This document shows positions 15,064 to 23,257 of a stretch of 43,045 nt of DNA, in pieces (the stretch's first letter is position 1; each line of letters opens with the position of its first letter). The stretch is taken from the NCBI GenBank assembly GCA_016223105.1, contig JACRPR010000122.1:1-43045 (forward strand), written 5' to 3'. Under the pieces are notes generated by a model that saw only the letters and a list, made by a program, of their open reading frames with translations, was not told the DNA's origin and searched no databases. Source of the DNA: Chloroflexota bacterium (GTDB lineage Bacteria > Chloroflexota > Anaerolineae > UBA4142). The translations under genes and the position numbers were made by a program.

Positions 15064-15175
15064 GAAAGTGTTTTGAAATTGACTGTGGAGCGGCTTTTCC
15101 AAGCCGCATATGCGGGCTAGAAAGCCCGCGCCACGAATTTCAAAACACTCTCTAAGGGTTTTGGAAACCCTTAGG
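15064..15175. repeat. Nested inverted repeats with terminator-like hairpin
   Basis: An outer pair AGTGTTTTGAAATT / AATTTCAAAACACT encloses GGCTTTTCCAAGCC and GCGGGCTAGAAAGCCCGC hairpins. Next comes CTAAGGGTTTTGGAAACCCTTAG (15152-15175). It fills the gap after the lipoprotein gene and may end its transcript. Confidence 0.72.
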
Positions 15176-15180
15176 GTCTC

Positions 15181-15201
15181 GGACAAATTTGAAATTTGTC
15201 C
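15181..15201. repeat. CAAATTT palindrome overlapping a promoter
   Basis: GGACAAATTT / AAATTTGTCC around G. It overlaps the predicted -35 (TTGAAA, 15189-15194) of the next gene, so it could also act as an operator. Confidence 0.72.
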
Positions 15202-15216
15202 CACTTGTGATAGAAT
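15189..15216 (+). promoter_or_regulatory. Promoter of the GH99-like gene
   Basis: TTGAAA, a 16-nt spacer, then TAGAAT. The start would be near 15223, five bases before the ATG, with no SD: a second nearly leaderless candidate. Confidence 0.6.
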
Positions 15217-15227
15217 AGCCCCGCTCT

Positions 15228-16676
15228 ATGAAAAAATTAACTGCGTTTCTATTTAGCGTGATCGTCTTCGCCGGACTCGTTACCGCGCCGCCACCGCAAG
15301 CCAATGCGCGCCTCGCGCCGCTCGTGCTTGCGTTCTACTACAACTGGTACGACGAAAATACCTGGAAGCCCTCCGTCGTGCCGGATATGCCCGTGCTCAA
15401 ATATCTCTCGCGCGATCCGATCAACACCGCGCGCCAGATCGTCGAAGCGCGCAACGCCGGGATTGATGCGCTTGTCGTGTCGTGGTGGGGGCAGGGCAAT
15501 CCGACCGAAGACAATTTCAAAGCGATGCTCGAACAAGCGCGCGGCTTGTACTATAATGTCGCGATTGATTTTGAATTGACCTCGCCGTTTTATCACAATC
15601 GCGATGATGTGATTCGCTCGTTGCGCTATTTGATCGCGACGCACGCGCAACATCCGGCGTACCTCAAAGTGAACGGCAAGCCGGTGATTTTTTTCTGGCG
15701 CGAACAAAAGTGGAGCGTGGACGATTGGCGCGCGATTCGTAACGCGGTGGATCCGCAAAACAAAACGTTGTGGATCGAAGAAGGCATTGACGTTTCGTAC
15801 TTGCGCGTCTTTGACGGACATCATTTGTATTCGATTGCGTGGTCGCCCAACGTCGAAGCCGAACTCCGCAAGTGGCCCCCCCGCATCGCGCGATTTGGCG
15901 CGGATAAAATTTGGGTCGCGACCGTGATGCCGGGCAATGATGATCTAAAAACGAAACGTCCCGACTCGTACGTCCGCGATCGTCAGAATGGCGAATTTTA
16001 TCGGCAGAGTTGGCGCGCCGCGTTCGCGACGTACCCCGATTGGATCATCATCACGAGTTACAACGAATGGGTCGAAGGCACGATGATCGAACCGAGCGTG
16101 ACGTACGGCAATTTGTATCTCGACATTACGCGCGAGTACGCCGCGAAATTCAAAGCCGGCTTACCCTCGCCCACGCCCGCACCGACGCGCACCGCGACGC
16201 CAACCGCGACGACCGCGCCGACGCGCACGCCAACATCAACAACCACACCGACGAGCGAACCTGGGATCACGCCGACGACCGAGCCGGTTTCGCAAAGCAA
16301 ACCGGAACCCACCGCGACGCGCGCCGCGCCCGCGACGATCACGCGCACCGCGACGCCGGTTCGCACGCGCACACCCGAAGCGACCGGCACGCCGCCGCCG
16401 CCCGATGGTTTCCGCGCGACCGTGATCGATCTCGTGCGTGTGCGCGCCGCGCCCAGCACCGACGCCGCGATCCTGGGACGCTTGAAAGAAGGATCGATCA
16501 TCTACGTCGTCGGGCGCACCGAAGACGCCAAGTGGTATCAAATTTATTTTCCGAATTTTAGGAGCCGCGGCTGGATCGCCGGTGATTTGATCACGACCGA
16601 GCCGGACAATGATGCCGAGCCGGAACCCGAAGCAACGCGGATCGCGTTGCCGCCGGATGAACGCGGTATGCCGTAA
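15228..16676 (+). CDS. Secreted GH99-like glycoside hydrolase with Thr/Pro linker and SH3b domain
   Basis: A 482-aa protein. A signal peptide (MKKLTAFLFSVIVFAGLVTAPP...) is followed by a GH99-like barrel (~30-305) with FYYNWYD, DALVVSWWGQG, VAIDFELTSPF, KPVIFFWREQ and ITSYNEWVEGTMIEPS, the last matching the NEWxEGTxIEP signature. A TATPTATT-type linker (~310-400) leads to a bacterial SH3 domain (RATVIDLVRVRAAPSTDAAILGRLKEG...WIAGDLI). It probably cuts alpha-mannoside-type or related glycans outside the cell, with the SH3b part binding the wall or surface. No SD; see promoter. Confidence 0.88.
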   Translation: MKKLTAFLFSVIVFAGLVTAPPPQANARLAPLVLAFYYNWYDENTWKPSVVPDMPVLKYLSRDPINTARQIVEARNAGIDALVVSWWGQGNPTEDNFKAMLEQARGLYYNVAIDFELTSPFYHNRDDVIRSLRYLIATHAQHPAYLKVNGKPVIFFWREQKWSVDDWRAIRNAVDPQNKTLWIEEGIDVSYLRVFDGHHLYSIAWSPNVEAELRKWPPRIARFGADKIWVATVMPGNDDLKTKRPDSYVRDRQNGEFYRQSWRAAFATYPDWIIITSYNEWVEGTMIEPSVTYGNLYLDITREYAAKFKAGLPSPTPAPTRTATPTATTAPTRTPTSTTTPTSEPGITPTTEPVSQSKPEPTATRAAPATITRTATPVRTRTPEATGTPPPPDGFRATVIDLVRVRAAPSTDAAILGRLKEGSIIYVVGRTEDAKWYQIYFPNFRSRGWIAGDLITTEPDNDAEPEPEATRIALPPDERGMP

Positions 16677-16696
16677 CGCAAATTTGTAAATTTGCG
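16677..16696. repeat. CAAATTT palindrome before hpt
   Basis: CGCAAATTTGTAAATTTGCG, starting at the upstream stop and followed by CCACAAGGAGACC and the GTG start. Confidence 0.75.
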
Positions 16697-16711
16697 CCAC
16701 AAGGAGACCTG

Positions 16712-17290
16712 GTGGCTGATCTCGAAAAAGATATTGCGAAAATTCTCATCACGCGCGATCAACTCCGCGCGCGCATCGCCGAGTTGGGTAATGCGCTCAG
16801 TCGCGATTATGCCGGGCAGGATTTGCTCCTCGTTTGCATTTTGAAAGGCGGCGTGCTTTTTCTCAGTGATTTGATTCGCGCGATTCACATTCCGCACGCG
16901 ATTGAGTTTATGGCGATCTCGTCGTACGGCGGCACACGCATCGAATCGTCCGGCGTCGTGCGAATTATGATGGATTTGAATTCGAATATCGCTGGGCGCA
17001 ACGTGTTGATCGTCGAAGATATTGTGGACACCGGGCGCACGCTGGCGTACATCATCGAAAATTTACGCACGCGTAATCCCGCCTCACTAAAAATTTGCGC
17101 GCTCCTCGATAAACCAAGTCGCCGCGAAGTGAAAGTGAATTTGGATTATATCGGCTTTGCGGTGCCGAACGAATTTGTCGTCGGCTACGGACTCGATTAC
17201 AACGAAATCTATCGCAATCTCGATTTTATCGGCGTGCTCAAACCGGAAATGTACGCCAAGCCGGCTGAGGACAGCGAATCCGCAACCTAA
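16712..17290 (+). CDS. hpt: Hypoxanthine phosphoribosyltransferase
   Basis: A 192-aa cytoplasmic purine-salvage enzyme that makes IMP/GMP from hypoxanthine/guanine and PRPP. The PRPP loop is NVLIVEDIVDTGRTL (~110), with the usual early LLLVCILKGGVLFLSDL, SSYGGTRIESSG, and late VPNEFVVGYGLDYNEIYRNLDFIGVL. Length is normal. The start is GTG 16712, with SD AAGGAGACC. A double hairpin follows. Confidence 0.95.
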   Translation: MADLEKDIAKILITRDQLRARIAELGNALSRDYAGQDLLLVCILKGGVLFLSDLIRAIHIPHAIEFMAISSYGGTRIESSGVVRIMMDLNSNIAGRNVLIVEDIVDTGRTLAYIIENLRTRNPASLKICALLDKPSRREVKVNLDYIGFAVPNEFVVGYGLDYNEIYRNLDFIGVLKPEMYAKPAEDSESAT

Positions 17291-17292
17291 CA

Positions 17293-17374
17293 AAAAACTT
17301 CCGAAATCTTGGAGATTTCGGAAGTTTGAAAAAAGTAGAGACGTTCGCGAAGCATGCAACGTCTCTACTTTTTT
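17293..17374. terminator. Two hairpins between convergent hpt and the response regulator
   Basis: AACTTCCGAAATC / GATTTCGGAAGTT, then AAAAAGTAGAGACGTT ... AACGTCTCTACTTTTT. The second has A- and T-runs on both sides and should stop transcription in both directions. Confidence 0.88.
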
Positions 17375-18027
17375 TATTGGGTTTGCTTTTCATCGTGCGC
17401 CATCAGTGCCGCCTCAACGCGATTGTGCACCTGGAGTTTTTGCAAAATGTTCGTCATGTGATGCTTGATCGTTTTTTCGCTCAAATACAATAGCGCGGCG
17501 ATTTCCTTGTTACTATCCCCGGCGGCGACGCGTTCGAGAATTTGGCGTTCGCGTTCGGTCAATTTTTCGAGCGGGCTGGGAATCGCTTTGGGGTTCGGCG
17601 CGCCGCGCGTCGCTTCGGATAGTAGACTTGCCGCGAGCGAAGGCGTGACGTACGCTTCACCCGCCCACACGCTCCGTAAAATTCCCACGAGCTCGCGCGC
17701 GGAAACGCCTTTGAGAATATAGGCGCGCGCGCCGGCTTTGAGCGCGGCGACCACATCCTCTTCGGCTTCCGATCCGGTGAGCATAACAATCTTGGTGACC
17801 GGGCAAGCCGTCGCAATCGCTTTGACCGCGTTCAAGCCGCCGCCCGGCATTGTAATATCGAGCAAAATCAAGTCGGGTAAAAGATCGGTCGCGAGGTGAA
17901 TCGCTTCCGGCGCGGTCATCCCTTGCCCGACGATCTCGATATCCGGCTCCGCTTTTAAAATGCTCGCCACGCCCTCGCGAAACAGTGGATGATCGTCCAC
18001 AATGACGATATGAATTTTATCGTTCAT
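17374..18027 (-). CDS. NarL/LuxR-type response regulator
   Basis: A 217-aa cytoplasmic regulator. The receiver has the acid pair IVDDHP (residues 11-12), phospho-acceptor Asp57 in LILLDITMPGG, and the Thr/Lys of IVMLTGS...AYILKG. The C-terminal LuxR HTH is LTERERQILERVAAGDSNKEIAALLYLSEKTIKHHMTNILQKL. The start overlaps the kinase gene end by 11 bases, so they are one operon. I infer that it binds the TTCGAC-type box in front of this operon and at three other promoters in the locus. Confidence 0.93.
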   Translation of the reverse strand: MNDKIHIVIVDDHPLFREGVASILKAEPDIEIVGQGMTAPEAIHLATDLLPDLILLDITMPGGGLNAVKAIATACPVTKIVMLTGSEAEEDVVAALKAGARAYILKGVSARELVGILRSVWAGEAYVTPSLAASLLSEATRGAPNPKAIPSPLEKLTERERQILERVAAGDSNKEIAALLYLSEKTIKHHMTNILQKLQVHNRVEAALMAHDEKQTQ

Positions 18028-18844
18028 TCATTCCTTCCGGCTCACGCAACGACAAGCGCGCGATGACCCGCGTCCCCGTGTCCGGCGCGCTTTCGATGTT
18101 GAACTTGCCGCCCAAACTTTCTACGCGATCGCGCATCCCGACCAAGCCGAGATGATTGTCCCATTCCGTGAGATTGCCATTTCGAAAACCCGGTCCGGCA
18201 TCGGCAATCTGAACGATCAACTCGGTCGCGGCGCAATCTATTTGCACTTGTTGTCCCTGTCCGTGCGCGTGCCGATACGCGTTGCTCAACGCTTCTTGAA
18301 TCAACCGATATACCGTGATCTTGACCGACAAGGGCGCTTGCTCCGGCGCGCAATTGAATTGCGTGTTCACCTTTGTCCCGGTTCGCCGTTCGTGCACGTA
18401 GACGACTCGCGCGAGTGTTTCGGGAAAGGTCATTGCATCGAGTTGGGGCAAACCCAAGCCGCCGGAAATCGCGCGCACTTCTTGAATCGCATGCCGCACC
18501 GAACGTTGCACATCTTCGAGTCCGTCGTTGCACATTGCTTCGCGCGTGGCAACGACCTGGCATTGTTCGCTCTGCGCGATCACGCGATCCAATTGCAGTA
18601 ATGCCAACCCCAAATCTTGCACCGGTCCATCGTGCAATTCCGCGCTGATGCGCCGAAAGATCCGTTCGTTGAGATCGGCGGTGCGCGCGGCGGCATCGCG
18701 CAAACGTTCATTGAGTTCCTTGTTCTGCGCGAGTAATTCGGTTAGCCGCGCGACCTGGTTGCTCAGTTCCGCTTGTTGCCGCGTAATCGTGTCGCTTCCG
18801 CGCTTGACCACTTCGCAACGCGTCCAGCGTTTGATAAAACTCAA
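18017..18844 (-). CDS. Sensor histidine kinase, catalytic part (frameshifted from the N-terminal part)
   Basis: This holds a coiled-coil (QQAELSNQVARLTELLAQNKELNERL), the HisKA_3 dimer/phospho-acceptor (His in ISAELHDGPVQDLGLALLQLD), and the ATPase domain (EALSNAYRHAHG, DAGPGF, LGLVGMRDRVESLGGKF). It is a NarX/DegS-type kinase for the regulator at 17374. The true reading enters from the other frame near 18808-18825 (FYQTLDAL / CEVVKRGSDTI). The ATG at 18844 is therefore not a real start. The second membrane helix expected just before VKRGSDTI is missing. Confidence 0.88.
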   Translation of the reverse strand: MSFIKRWTRCEVVKRGSDTITRQQAELSNQVARLTELLAQNKELNERLRDAAARTADLNERIFRRISAELHDGPVQDLGLALLQLDRVIAQSEQCQVVATREAMCNDGLEDVQRSVRHAIQEVRAISGGLGLPQLDAMTFPETLARVVYVHERRTGTKVNTQFNCAPEQAPLSVKITVYRLIQEALSNAYRHAHGQGQQVQIDCAATELIVQIADAGPGFRNGNLTEWDNHLGLVGMRDRVESLGGKFNIESAPDTGTRVIARLSLREPEGMNER

Positions 18845-19382
18845 CGACCGCGATCACCTGGTCGGTCCCGCTTCGGTTGATCGGACTGTACGTCTCCAAC
18901 AATTGCGAATAGCGCACGCGCTCGAGCACGTTTTCTTCGTCGTCCAGATCGCTAATCGACGCGACGACTTCGCCGCGCAATGCGCGCGCGAGACTGCCCT
19001 GCACGGGATATTCTTTTCCAATCAATGCCGGGTTTGTGCTGTATAAAATCCGACCTTGCGTATCCCACACTTTGAATGCGACGATGTGTTTGCCCAGTTC
19101 GGTTTCTTCAACCAACCGACTCAGTTTCGCCTTGTGTTCGGATGTCGGCATCGCGCCCTGGATGGTCTCTTGCAATACCGGGTCAATGAAACTGTCTACG
19201 TAGAGCGCGGTTTGACCGGCGGTTCGATTGATCACACCAACCTCGATTTGCCGCGCGACCCACCAGCCGACCGCGAACATCAGACAAACCAGGATGATGA
19301 AACTGGTCAGCACAAATTGTTGAGCCAGACTCAGTCGCTCGAACAAACTTTGGACTTGCCGCATCGTGCCCTCGCTCTCCAT
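18708..19382 (-). CDS. Sensor histidine kinase, N-terminal sensor part
   Basis: One membrane helix (AQQFVLTSFIILVCLMFAVGWWV, ~20-42) is followed by an extracytoplasmic sensor of about 135 residues (ALYVDSFIDPVLQETI, HIVAFKVWDTQGRILYSTNPALIG, ETYSPI...VIAVVEFYQTL). From about 18810 the frame is wrong and the last ~30 residues are not kinase sequence. The likely start is ATG 19382 or the in-frame ATG 19364 (MRQVQSLFERL). A GTAACC-ended element lies directly upstream, between promoter and start. Confidence 0.85.
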   Translation of the reverse strand: MESEGTMRQVQSLFERLSLAQQFVLTSFIILVCLMFAVGWWVARQIEVGVINRTAGQTALYVDSFIDPVLQETIQGAMPTSEHKAKLSRLVEETELGKHIVAFKVWDTQGRILYSTNPALIGKEYPVQGSLARALRGEVVASISDLDDEENVLERVRYSQLLETYSPINRSGTDQVIAVVEFYQTLDALRSGQARKRHDYAATSGTEQPGRAANRITRAEQGTQ

Positions 19383-19383
19383 T

Positions 19384-19532
19384 AAAAAATCGTAACCGTT
19401 CAGGTGTCATTGCGAGGAGCGTTTTTTGCGACGAAGCAATCTCCGCGTTGCAAGTCCGGATCGACCAAGTCGGGGATTGCTTCGCAAAAACCGCTCGCAA
19501 TGACGGATGGGGCTGAACGCTTACAAAAAATC
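19384..19532. mobile_element. MITE-like element with 8-bp target duplication (copy 1)
   Basis: The inverted ends are GTAACCGTTCAG (19392-19403) and CTGAACGCTTAC (19513-19524). The inside is a palindromic TCATTGCGAGGAGCG ... CGCTCGCAATGA core with GAAGCAATC / GATTGCTTC. The direct repeats AAAAAATC at 19384-19391 and 19525-19532 are perfect. GTAA ends with an 8-bp duplication fit IS66-family transposition (established for that family); no transposase is encoded. It lies between the predicted minus promoter and the kinase start. Confidence 0.85.
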
Positions 19533-19539
19533 TTTCCCT

Positions 19540-19583
19540 ATTATAGCACGGTTGAGTTAGAAATACATCAGACCAAAGTCGCA
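19540..19583 (-). promoter_or_regulatory. Promoter P4 of the two-component operon with TGCGACTTTGG box
   Basis: On minus, TGCGACTTTGGTC begins at 19583 and TATAAT at 19545, exactly 38 nt later. This is the same spacing as in P1, P2 and P3. Start near 19533, just before the inserted element. Confidence 0.75.
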
Positions 19584-19618
19584 GTGAGCGCGTCCACAGG
19601 TCGCATACGCGCCCACAT

Positions 19619-19681
19619 CTAAATCTCCACATTAACTTTCGACTTTGGCACGTTCCCTTTTGGCGCGCGCGCGCGTAGAAT
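19619..19681 (+). promoter_or_regulatory. Promoter P1 with TTCGAC-N7-CGTTCC box
   Basis: TTCGACTTTGGCACGTTCC starts at 19638 and the -10 TAGAAT at 19676 (38 nt). A weak inverted half-site CTAAATCTC lies 19 nt upstream of the box (19619). No normal -35 at 17 nt, which suggests activator dependence. Confidence 0.75.
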
Positions 19682-19739
19682 ACTTGCGGGTATCAAAAAA
19701 GCACGATCGGTTTTGGAAATTCCTAAAAGGAGGAATTAA

Positions 19740-21863
19740 GTGAAAACCTTGGATATAGTTTTAGCCGGGCGCGCGACGCGGCTCATCATCCTCGCGGTGT
19801 TCATCGTGTTGTCATTGATTTTGACTTTGCGCGGGGCGCACGCCGCGGTGAATGGCATCGGGTTGGTTGCGGTCGGACCGGTCATGTCCGACAATGGATT
19901 CCCGGTGTGGTACAAAGATTCCGCCGGCACGCGGTTAGAGTTGTGCCTTGAGGCGACCAATCCACTCTGCGGCTTTGTCGCCGGCGACATTCCCAACCCA
20001 GCCGCGCCACTCGTCGTTCCCAACAACTTTCCCGATGAAGCATTCTGGATGCTCGGCTCGGCGGGCTTGACGACAAACGGCACGGGACGCGCCACACTCG
20101 TCCTGGGACTCGAAGCCGCCTTTAGCGTGGGACCCCCCGTAGATGGCGACCAGATTAGTTTCGGGCGTGTCCGCATTTGGGTTGACAACCTTGTGCCTGG
20201 GGCGACGTATATCGTCACCCACCCGTATGGTCGGGATGTCTTTCCCAATGTAGATGCTGGCACACGCGGCATCCGCTATGTCCAAGACATCGGCATTGGC
20301 GCACCCGGCGATTTTACCGGCGCGCTCAACAGCCGCATTGGACCGTTCCTCAAATGGACTGCCACAGCGCCGCTCGCGCCAGCCGGCTTTATCGGCGACC
20401 CGAATATTTTGCATGCGGTTACCGGCAGTCCGAATAGCACAAACTTTTTCCGCATCGAAGGTCCAGCCGGCAGTTTTACCGGCAGTCCCAACTTGTGCGC
20501 GAATCCCGCGCTCGGCGCGGATCCAGTCGCCACAACCGACTGCATCGAAACCACCCTGTTTTCACTGATGGGTAAATTCGCGACGAATGGCGGCGTGACC
20601 GCCGATCGCGCGACCTATTCCCGACCCGCCGGCAGTGGTGGCGGTACGATTGACGTTTACGCAACCTCCGAAGCCAGCCAGCCAATCGAGGTCGCTCGCG
20701 GCACCACATTCGGCACCACATTGTTGGATGGCGATTCGGGACGATACTATGGACGCATCGGATTTACCGGGGCAACGCCGGCAACGCTCAAAGTCCGCAA
20801 TTCTGGCGATGTTCCCATCACTGAAAAAACAATCACGGTGGTTGACCTGGTGACGATCACACGCGCCGAGTACAACTCCGACACCGACACGCTCACGGTC
20901 GCCGCCGATTCAAGCGATCAAGATCCGCGACCGGCATTGACGATCACTGGTTTCGGCGCGCTCTCGGCGACTGGCACTAGCACGTTCGCCAATGTTGCCG
21001 TGCCGCCGAACAACCTCACGGTTACTTCTGCCAAAGGCGGGACGGATACGCAACGCGTTACGATCATCGGATCAACGTTCGCGCCGCTGGCGGTCTTCGC
21101 CGCGGCGGGGACAGACCAGGTCGTGCAACAAGGACAAGTCGCCACGCTCGACGGTTCTGGTTCGACCGGCGATATTGACACTTATCAATGGGCGCAGGTT
21201 GGTGGTCCGGCGGTTACGCTGAGCAACGCGAATACCAAGACCGCGACCTTTACCGCGCCGACGCAGTCGGTTACGCTGACGTTTAGTCTGACTGTTTCGC
21301 GTTTGAATCCCCCGGGTCCCGGCAGTACGGACACGGATCAAGTTGCGCTCACGGTCGCGCTGTTGTCGCCGCCGATCGCAAACGCGGGACCGGATCGCAC
21401 GTTGATTCAAGGTACGACGGTAACTTTGGACGGAAGCGCATCGAGTAATGCCAGTGGGTATAGCTGGGCTCAAACGGCTGGACCCGCCGCGGCACTAAGC
21501 AATCCAACCGTCGCCAAACCAACTTTTGTCTTCCCAGTTCAGAACCAACTGGTCACATTCCAATTGACGGTTACAGGACCTGGCGGTGCGCCATCTTCAG
21601 ATTTGGTGACCATCAATCCGGTCTTGGATACGATCACTGCTCCTCGCACCGAGTACACGGTCAGTAAATTGGAGTGGCGTTCACAAGGTACGGCAACCGT
21701 TCTGGGACCGACTGCCGGTCCGGGAAACACGATTACCCTTACGCTGAACAAAGCCAGCGGGGCAATCGTCCTCGGCACGACAGAGGTTGACAACCTCGGG
21801 GCGTGGGCGTTCCGGCTCACGAACGCTCCAGCAGATAAACGAGGGCAATCACAAGTTTGGTAA
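19740..21863 (+). CDS. Secreted PKD-domain protein
   Basis: A 707-aa exported protein starting GTG 19740 after AAAGGAGGAATTA. The signal peptide is RLIILAVFIVLSLILTLRGAHAA. Residues ~37-370 are a beta-rich region I cannot name (GIGLVAVGPVMSDNGFPVWYKDSAGTRLELCL...). Two PKD-like repeats follow (AAGTDQVVQQGQVATLDGSGS..., ~455-540, and ANAGPDRTLIQGTTVTLDGSAS..., ~550-635). A C-terminal beta domain ends abruptly (AFRLTNAPADKRGQSQVW), so the tail may be cut. It is the first gene under P1 and divergent from the two-component genes, so probably part of the same regulon. Confidence 0.85.
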   Translation: MKTLDIVLAGRATRLIILAVFIVLSLILTLRGAHAAVNGIGLVAVGPVMSDNGFPVWYKDSAGTRLELCLEATNPLCGFVAGDIPNPAAPLVVPNNFPDEAFWMLGSAGLTTNGTGRATLVLGLEAAFSVGPPVDGDQISFGRVRIWVDNLVPGATYIVTHPYGRDVFPNVDAGTRGIRYVQDIGIGAPGDFTGALNSRIGPFLKWTATAPLAPAGFIGDPNILHAVTGSPNSTNFFRIEGPAGSFTGSPNLCANPALGADPVATTDCIETTLFSLMGKFATNGGVTADRATYSRPAGSGGGTIDVYATSEASQPIEVARGTTFGTTLLDGDSGRYYGRIGFTGATPATLKVRNSGDVPITEKTITVVDLVTITRAEYNSDTDTLTVAADSSDQDPRPALTITGFGALSATGTSTFANVAVPPNNLTVTSAKGGTDTQRVTIIGSTFAPLAVFAAAGTDQVVQQGQVATLDGSGSTGDIDTYQWAQVGGPAVTLSNANTKTATFTAPTQSVTLTFSLTVSRLNPPGPGSTDTDQVALTVALLSPPIANAGPDRTLIQGTTVTLDGSASSNASGYSWAQTAGPAAALSNPTVAKPTFVFPVQNQLVTFQLTVTGPGGAPSSDLVTINPVLDTITAPRTEYTVSKLEWRSQGTATVLGPTAGPGNTITLTLNKASGAIVLGTTEVDNLGAWAFRLTNAPADKRGQSQVW

Positions 21864-21884
21864 TTTGCAAATGGGGAGGTTGGG

Positions 21885-22145
21885 ATGTCAACACTTGGGC
21901 TAGTCGGATTGTCGTTCGGACTCGTCGCGTTTTTCATAGTCGAACTTGTGTTTGCAGTAATGACTGAAACCGGGTATGGCGAAAACATGATCCGGCTCAA
22001 GGCATCTGCCGGCGCGTTCGATTCGTCTAGTCCCGCCACCGAAATTCGCGAATATACGGGATATGAACCGGCGCATCCACCGGTGATCCGGGTCCGCGTC
22101 TGTTTAGATCCGATCGATCGAGTTGATCTCGAAAAGATCGTGTAG
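21885..22145 (+). CDS. Small single-helix membrane protein
   Basis: 86 aa, with one membrane helix near the N-terminus (LGLVGLSFGLVAFFIVELVFAV) and a polar tail (ASAGAFDSSSPATEIREYTGYEPAHPPVIRVRV...). SD GGGGAGGTTGGG. It lies 21 nt after the PKD gene and is probably co-transcribed. No family recognised. It fits with the tiny membrane peptides at 26688 and 26809 as possible accessory subunits. Confidence 0.75.
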   Translation: MSTLGLVGLSFGLVAFFIVELVFAVMTETGYGENMIRLKASAGAFDSSSPATEIREYTGYEPAHPPVIRVRVCLDPIDRVDLEKIV

Positions 22146-22199
22146 CGCAAAAACCGGCGCGTGATCGTTTGATTGGATCCGGATAGAGAGAAGGCAGAT

Positions 22200-22949
22200 A
22201 TGCAAACTCGAAAACGTTTGACTCAACTTTGCAGACCGATTGGACTCTTGATTATTTTTCTGATGGTTCTGTCGTGTCGGACGACTGATCTGATCCGACA
22301 ATTTGCAGATAATCATATTGGCGCGGAAAAAATTTCAGCGGACATTGAACCCGTTCAAGATCCCACGCCGCCCGAAACGGCAACACCCCGCCCGGTTGGA
22401 AGGTTGGAGCATGTGATCGCTTCGACGACGCAAGTGGCAGGCCCAATCCCAGCCGAACGAACGCCCCTGGCACCGACCGCAATCGCAACACCTACCTGGA
22501 TGCCCATTCTGCAAGACCTGCCGCCCGCCACGCGCGCCCCGGTGCGCGCGCCCGCCAAAACAGCGACACCCACAAAAATTTTAGCGACACTGACGCCCCG
22601 TTTTCAATACCAGGTCAGTTTCTCCTGGTGCGGTCCCAACTGGCTGACGTTTATCGAGGGAACGGTAACTCAGGGCGGACAAGCCAAAGACGGTCTGCTG
22701 ATTCGAATTGCGTTAGACCCCGACGGTTCCGCCCTGGTGAGCGATTACAAAACCGGGACAGACCCAACGAAACCCGGCGGCTATACCCAGATCATTGACG
22801 CGAACGCGCCGCATGGCGGCTTGTGGTATTTGTGGATCGTTGATCCGCAGACGCACAAGCGCATCTCGGCAATTGCCACCGTAAAAACGGATCCCAAGCG
22901 TATCGAGGAAACCTCCTGCCAGTCCGCGAATATAAATTTTTCGGATTGA
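22200..22949 (+). CDS. Lipoprotein with Pro/Thr linker and beta domain
   Basis: 249 aa from ATG 22200 (SD GAGAGAAGG). The signal segment ends LLIIFLMVLSC, a good lipobox, so it should be lipid-anchored outside. A linker rich in P, T and A (~50-130) leads to a small C-terminal beta domain with two cysteines (YQVSFSWCGPNWLTFIEGTVTQGGQAKDGLLIRI...LWYLWIVDPQTHKRISAIATV). It is the third gene of the P1 unit and ends at a terminator (23019-23058). No named function. Confidence 0.8.
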   Translation: MQTRKRLTQLCRPIGLLIIFLMVLSCRTTDLIRQFADNHIGAEKISADIEPVQDPTPPETATPRPVGRLEHVIASTTQVAGPIPAERTPLAPTAIATPTWMPILQDLPPATRAPVRAPAKTATPTKILATLTPRFQYQVSFSWCGPNWLTFIEGTVTQGGQAKDGLLIRIALDPDGSALVSDYKTGTDPTKPGGYTQIIDANAPHGGLWYLWIVDPQTHKRISAIATVKTDPKRIEETSCQSANINFSD

Positions 22950-23018
22950 GATTTGGCGCGCTGGAGAATTCCGATCAAGATCATCCCCCGCGACAATCAA
23001 TTTCATCCCGCGTTCGGG

Positions 23019-23058
23019 TTGCCGAGATTCCATACCCGGGAATCTCGGCAATTTTTAT
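23019..23058 (+). terminator. Intrinsic terminator of the P1 unit
   Basis: TTGCCGAGATTCC / GGAATCTCGGCAA with loop ATACCCG, followed by TTTTTATT. Confidence 0.9.
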
Positions 23059-23091
23059 TCGCGCGCGCGCGCGCGCGGTCAGACCAAAGTC

Positions 23092-23192
23092 GGATGACCG
23101 GGGTACTATCAGTCGCAGAAATATGCAATCCAAAGTCGAGTGAAATGTTTCGACTATCGCCCGTTACGTCGTGGATGCGAACACCGTATAAT
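23092..23192 (+). promoter_or_regulatory. Promoter P3 with TTCGAC box and two inverted half-sites
   Basis: TTCGACTATCGCCCGTTAC starts at 23149 and TATAAT at 23187 (38 nt). CCAAAGTCGA at 23130 is an inverted half-site 19 nt upstream of the box, and a further CCAAAGTCG lies at 23092. It drives the membrane protein at 23258; the leader is about 59 nt. Confidence 0.78.
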
Positions 23193-23257
23193 CTGTCTGC
23201 ATTGAATCGGCAAGGTGAATCATATTTCTGATTCATTGCGCGCTTGAAAGGAGCTGT

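Noticed and set aside
23040-23103. A divergent minus-strand promoter from the CCAAAGTCG at 23092
   Set aside because: At 38 nt downstream on minus the sequence is AAATTG, not a -10, and no minus-strand gene follows.
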